Below, piece after piece: positions 60,667 to 64,000 of a DNA stretch of 64,000 nt. Made by a program: the position numbers and the translations under genes. The DNA comes from Ruminococcus difficilis. GTDB taxonomy: Bacteria > Bacillota_A > Clostridia > Oscillospirales > Acutalibacteraceae. The stretch lies in assembly GCF_016680995.1 (NCBI RefSeq), contig NZ_JAEQMG010000061.1, positions 1 to 64,000 on the forward strand, written 5' to 3'. The notes below the pieces were generated by a model. It did not search any database, was not told where the DNA came from, and saw only the letters and a list, made by a program, of their open reading frames with translations. Position 1 is the first letter of the stretch. Every line of letters starts with the position of its first letter.

Positions 60667-63600
60667 TTATTGTCCCGAAAAGTATTGTTTGAGTATATCA
60701 AAGCTCTCCTTGTGGCGGGAGGTGTATTTGACGGTCTCCCATTTGCTCCACTGGAATACTTTGTATCCGGGGTCGTGTTTATCCATGGGGAAGGCATACA
60801 TGACGTCGCCCTCCTTGCGCTCGCCGATCATGACGGAGATCAGCGCGCCGTTGGTAGTAACGGTCTTGGCGGTATCTCCCTTGAACGAGTCGTCGTTGAT
60901 CACGAGCTTTTTGGACGGATCGGCGACGTTGAGCCATGTCCACGGCAGGCGGATATAGATGGTCGAGCCGGTCTGGTAGAACTGGGTATCACCCGAGGTA
61001 AAGCCGCCGTAGCTCAGATCCGCCACCTTGTTGTAGTCGCCGGTGTAGCTTTCTTCCGTATATGCTCTGTCTTTGCTGCGGTCATAGGTATCGATAACGT
61101 ACAGCGCGGCGTTTTGCTTGCCCTCAAAGCGGAGAGAATACTCCATACCGGAGAGGGAGTTCGCCGTGAAGTCGTCGGCGTAGTAATACTCGCCGTCGTT
61201 GCGCTGGAAGGTATCCAGACCGATGAACATGGCGTTATCTTTGTAATCGATCTCCTGTAACAGCTGCAGGGTGATATACAGATACCCCGCGTCACTGTAC
61301 ATGGAGACCGCCTGCGCCATATCGTCGTCGGAGAGGACCAGACCGGGCGTTTCCGGCATCACGCTGTCCATGGCGATCAGACCGGACATCTGTTTGCTGT
61401 CACAGGTGTTGTGCCACAGATAGCTGTCGGAAACGGAGGTATAGAATTCCATATCCTCGCTGACCTCGCTCCAGCTGTCGTTCAGGTCATATACGGTCGC
61501 GCCTAAGATACCACTGTCCTTTGCGGCTTTCAGCGCCGAGGTGATCCGCTCGCCCTGCTGTGTCTCGGTGACAGCGTCCTGATCGTAAACGGCGTTTACA
61601 TCCGAGAACGATACACCCGACGCGAGTACAGGCGAGGTGACCTTTTTGAGCTCATTGAAAGCGCTCATATACTTTGATTCTATGGTGTCGGAATTCTTGC
61701 CGCCGCCGGCGATCTTATCGTTATCAAGATCGATATCACAGAAGTAATATTCCTTATAATCGGCAGACACGATGTCGTTGAAGACATACGCGTTTTTATC
61801 TTTTACGCCCGACATGTCCTTGATCATATTATAAGAACCGCAGACGGAGATGGGCGTATAGTAATCATAATCGTCGTAGGAGACCTTTTGAGCGGTATCG
61901 TACAGATACGCCGCAAAGCCCTCGACGCCCTTGCTGTCCTTGACATATTCGCCGCTGTAGGAGTAGTCGGAAAGTCCGGTCATCGCCGTGACATTCTTTG
62001 AGGTCAGCTCGGGATCGATGCTCACGCCCAGCACATACTCCGATACATCGATGAAGTAGGTGGCCGCGCCGAGCTTTTCACTTTGCGCGTGGCCGTTGCC
62101 GTGGAGGGCGTTGATCGACGTCGTGACGGCGTCTTTCCATTTTTCCAGACCGTCGGATTTTAGATAATCAGCGGCGCTGAGCTCATCGGGGACGGTGACG
62201 CGCTGGAGGATGTAGATCGTTCCGTTCTCCGGATTTTTGTTATAGCGGCTGACTGCCGCGTAGAATTCCGGCGGCAGAAGATCCTTTGCCACAAGACAGT
62301 TGATCCCCATCTCACCGGCGGATTTGATCAGATCCTCATAGAAGGTGAAATCGCGCGAATAGGTCGCCTTGCCGGGCTCCTGCGCGTTCAAAGCGGCTGC
62401 CTTGAGCGTCATGCCGCGCCACTTCTCGTCCTCGAGTATCTGGAAGCTGCCGTTATTGACGCGCGCGACCTCCGCGTGATCCTTCTTGTCCTCCACATAC
62501 TGCTTGCTCTTGGTATCGGACAGGATGTGGCGAATCAGCGGATTATAGAACCGCCAGTAAAAGTTGGAAATATCGCCCTGTCTGTCGTAGGACAGGAATT
62601 TGAAAAACTGGTTGGAAAACAGGAAATCGCCGTAGCGGTCGCCGTTGACATAGTCGTTGCAGTCGCCCGCGAAGTAGTAGACGGGCGCGTAGCCTTCCTC
62701 CTGATTGCGGGAGATCGCGCAGAAGCGCGGCGTCTTGCTGATCTCACTGATTTTTTCCATACCGGTGGCGTTGAGGTCAAAATCAAAGGTCGCTATCGTC
62801 TCGACGCCGTAGTTCGGTTCGACCAGCTCGAACCAGTTATAGAAGTTGCATTTATCACAGCCGGAGAATTCCTTGCGGTATTCTTCGTTGATATAGATCC
62901 TAAGAAGATCCTTGGATAAGAAATCCGTGTTTTGTTCCAGAATGATGATCTTGCCGTCTGACGATACCAGCAGGATACCGGGGCCGGTAAAGCGCCATTC
63001 GACGCCTTCCTGCTGCTCATACATCGGAGGCGCCCAGTCGGGAACGTCGGTAAAGTCCTCCAGATCGACGATATATCTGCCGATCCACTTGGTCGGATTG
63101 ACGCCGGTGAGCGCGATCAGCTGAGCGCGTACCGAGTCGGACAGCGGGGAGCTGAAGAAGGTGCTTTCCGTGATGATCGGCGCACCGCTCTCATGCGCGA
63201 AGGAGATGTAAGACATATCGTCTTCCGAGATACCGCCGTTAAGCGGAGAACCGCCGTTATAATGGCCGAAGGTATCGTTGCCCAGCCCGTAGGCGTCGGA
63301 CAGATACAGCAGATCGGGTGTGGACTCCGCGTCCTTGAGCTCGACGTTGTGGTCGAAGTTGCCCTCTTCATCGAGCATGGGGCCGAAATAATCCTTTTTA
63401 TAGTCGTAGAACTGTCCCTCGGGATTGACATACCGCTGCTGATGCAGGATCCAGTAAAAGCCCTGATGCTTACGGTATACGGTATGCTTGATGATGTTTT
63501 CATCATCTGCGTAGGCGAGTACGGTTTTGTCCAGTACCGCGACATTCATCACTTTTTTGGGGATCAGATGCCATATGCCGAACAGCAGGATGAGAAACAG

Positions 63601-63753
63601 GACGATGACGGCAGCCACGATGTGGTACCATTTGAATCTTTTGATATAGAACTTGACCTTTGACTTGCGCGCGTCCTGTTGCTCTTCAAAAGCCTTTTCC
63701 TCAGGCGTGGTCGGGACATAGTCATTCTGTTTATTCTTTTTTTCTTTTGACAT
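60667..63753 (-). CDS. Large membrane-anchored pseudo-glycosidase (1028 residues)
   Basis: This protein has a charged cytoplasmic N-terminus, one membrane helix (about 46-65), an extra extracytoplasmic domain (about 70-430) of unknown type, then a region related to the two glycosidase-like proteins downstream (about 440-780) and a CBM9/DOMON-like tail. The catalytic Glu positions seen in the paralogues are replaced: the first segment reads LGVSIDPEL (Ser578 for Glu) and the second PVLASGVSFS (Gly713 for Glu). The barrel is therefore probably inactive and may bind or guide the polymer. The start at 63753 is preferred to a GTG two codons upstream. It follows the HD-GYP gene by 22 bases. Confidence 0.75.
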   Translation of the reverse strand: MSKEKKNKQNDYVPTTPEEKAFEEQQDARKSKVKFYIKRFKWYHIVAAVIVLFLILLFGIWHLIPKKVMNVAVLDKTVLAYADDENIIKHTVYRKHQGFYWILHQQRYVNPEGQFYDYKKDYFGPMLDEEGNFDHNVELKDAESTPDLLYLSDAYGLGNDTFGHYNGGSPLNGGISEDDMSYISFAHESGAPIITESTFFSSPLSDSVRAQLIALTGVNPTKWIGRYIVDLEDFTDVPDWAPPMYEQQEGVEWRFTGPGILLVSSDGKIIILEQNTDFLSKDLLRIYINEEYRKEFSGCDKCNFYNWFELVEPNYGVETIATFDFDLNATGMEKISEISKTPRFCAISRNQEEGYAPVYYFAGDCNDYVNGDRYGDFLFSNQFFKFLSYDRQGDISNFYWRFYNPLIRHILSDTKSKQYVEDKKDHAEVARVNNGSFQILEDEKWRGMTLKAAALNAQEPGKATYSRDFTFYEDLIKSAGEMGINCLVAKDLLPPEFYAAVSRYNKNPENGTIYILQRVTVPDELSAADYLKSDGLEKWKDAVTTSINALHGNGHAQSEKLGAATYFIDVSEYVLGVSIDPELTSKNVTAMTGLSDYSYSGEYVKDSKGVEGFAAYLYDTAQKVSYDDYDYYTPISVCGSYNMIKDMSGVKDKNAYVFNDIVSADYKEYYFCDIDLDNDKIAGGGKNSDTIESKYMSAFNELKKVTSPVLASGVSFSDVNAVYDQDAVTETQQGERITSALKAAKDSGILGATVYDLNDSWSEVSEDMEFYTSVSDSYLWHNTCDSKQMSGLIAMDSVMPETPGLVLSDDDMAQAVSMYSDAGYLYITLQLLQEIDYKDNAMFIGLDTFQRNDGEYYYADDFTANSLSGMEYSLRFEGKQNAALYVIDTYDRSKDRAYTEESYTGDYNKVADLSYGGFTSGDTQFYQTGSTIYIRLPWTWLNVADPSKKLVINDDSFKGDTAKTVTTNGALISVMIGERKEGDVMYAFPMDKHDPGYKVFQWSKWETVKYTSRHKESFDILKQYFSGQ

Positions 63754-63775
63754 GAACACACCGCCTTACAGTCGG

Positions 63776-64000
63776 TTATTGCGCGGCTGCCGGTTTCTTT
63801 GCTTCCGCTTCTTCGCCGATGAACGCAATGAACTTCTCGCAGATATCGGGATCGAAGAGCTTGCCTTCGTTCTCCTTGAGGTAATGCATCGCGTCCTCTT
63901 TGCTCCACGGCTTTTTATAGGTTCTTTCGGAGATCAACGCGTCATATACGTCGCAAACCGCGACGACGCGCGCCTCGATGGGGATCTCCTCACCCTTGAG
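63776..64000 (-). CDS. HD-GYP domain protein, C-terminal fragment (5' end beyond window)
   Basis: Only the last 74 codons are present. They read LKGEEIPIEARVVAVCDVYDALIS, then ERTYKKPWSKEDAMHYLKENEG, FDPDICEKFI and an Ala/Lys/Glu-rich tail ending AAAQ. The first part matches the end of HD-GYP phosphodiesterase domains, just after the GYP motif, and resembles the same region of the HD-GYP protein at 40666-42786. The gene continues past the right edge. It immediately precedes the polysaccharide operon, which suggests local c-di-GMP control or an HD-GYP response regulator. Confidence 0.85.
   Translation of the reverse strand, partial: LKGEEIPIEARVVAVCDVYDALISERTYKKPWSKEDAMHYLKENEGKLFDPDICEKFIAFIGEEAEAKKPAAAQ

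Overview
The window looks like a chromosome segment of an anaerobic, endospore-lineage Clostridium-class Firmicute, probably a gut or rumen Oscillospirales/Ruminococcaceae-type bacterium. This placement is inferred from gene content (Rnf complex, spoVAE, two Feo systems, a SpoIIE-type phosphatase with an RsbW-like kinase, OhrR-type MarR regulator), strong AGGAGG ribosome-binding sites, sigma-A promoters and Firmicute-type intergenic repeats. No rRNA, tRNA, CRISPR array, prophage or transposase gene was seen.

Layout. 1-2975 (minus): rnfCDGE, running off the left edge. 3142-4256: lone spoVAE, a repeat-rich spacer and a tiny membrane protein with stacked terminators. 4558-8067 (minus): lipid/glycolipid cluster of a PlsC-like acyltransferase, a GT8 glycosyltransferase and a GT8-PlsC fusion, with a promoter-terminator pair (candidate small RNA or attenuated leader) upstream. 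8713-11201 (minus): FeoA-FeoB fusion plus a Cys-rich FeoB partner. 11378-15182 (plus): TPP riboswitch, thiamine-binding protein, ThiXYZ transporter, thiamine pyrophosphokinase. 15258-24860: MITE-like element, membrane and hypothetical proteins, an ABC exporter, a DUF218 protein, a surface HAD phosphatase, a PHP phosphatase with a DUF1858 protein, a beta-helix lipoprotein and a GIY-YIG protein. 24949-28488 (plus): a second Feo locus (feoA, feoA, feoB, Cys-rich partner) with a consensus promoter and GTTAG/CTAAC palindromes. 28862-30354: OhrR-type regulator, glutathione peroxidase, flavodoxin. 30467-33388: three-gene fumarate reductase. 33400-36757: GNAT, NhaC and CPA1 antiporters. 37115-39050: anti-sigma kinase and SpoIIE-type phosphatase.

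The right-hand third (39406-64000) is dominated by cyclic-di-GMP signalling and envelope polysaccharide genes. A minus-strand operon (50675-40666) encodes a PAS hybrid kinase, an amino-acid-permease/hybrid-kinase fusion, a REC-degenerate-GGDEF-EAL protein, an Hpt protein and an HD-GYP protein whose membrane domain resembles an ECF transporter S-component. A GGDEF cyclase lies downstream and a degenerate-GGDEF-EAL-PAS protein is divergent. A second minus-strand operon (64000-53650) has an HD-GYP end, a 1028-residue membrane-anchored pseudo-glycosidase, a HEAT-repeat protein, a processive GT2 synthase and two further glycosidase-like surface proteins.

How it fits together. Rnf, fumarate reductase and the Na+/H+ antiporters suggest ion-gradient-based anaerobic energy metabolism. 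The two Feo loci cover ferrous iron. The right side reads as nutrient sensing through transporter-derived domains feeding a phosphorelay that sets c-di-GMP and probably controls the adjacent GT2/glycosidase-like exopolysaccharide operon. That operon and the transporter-kinase fusion are the best candidates for an undescribed system.
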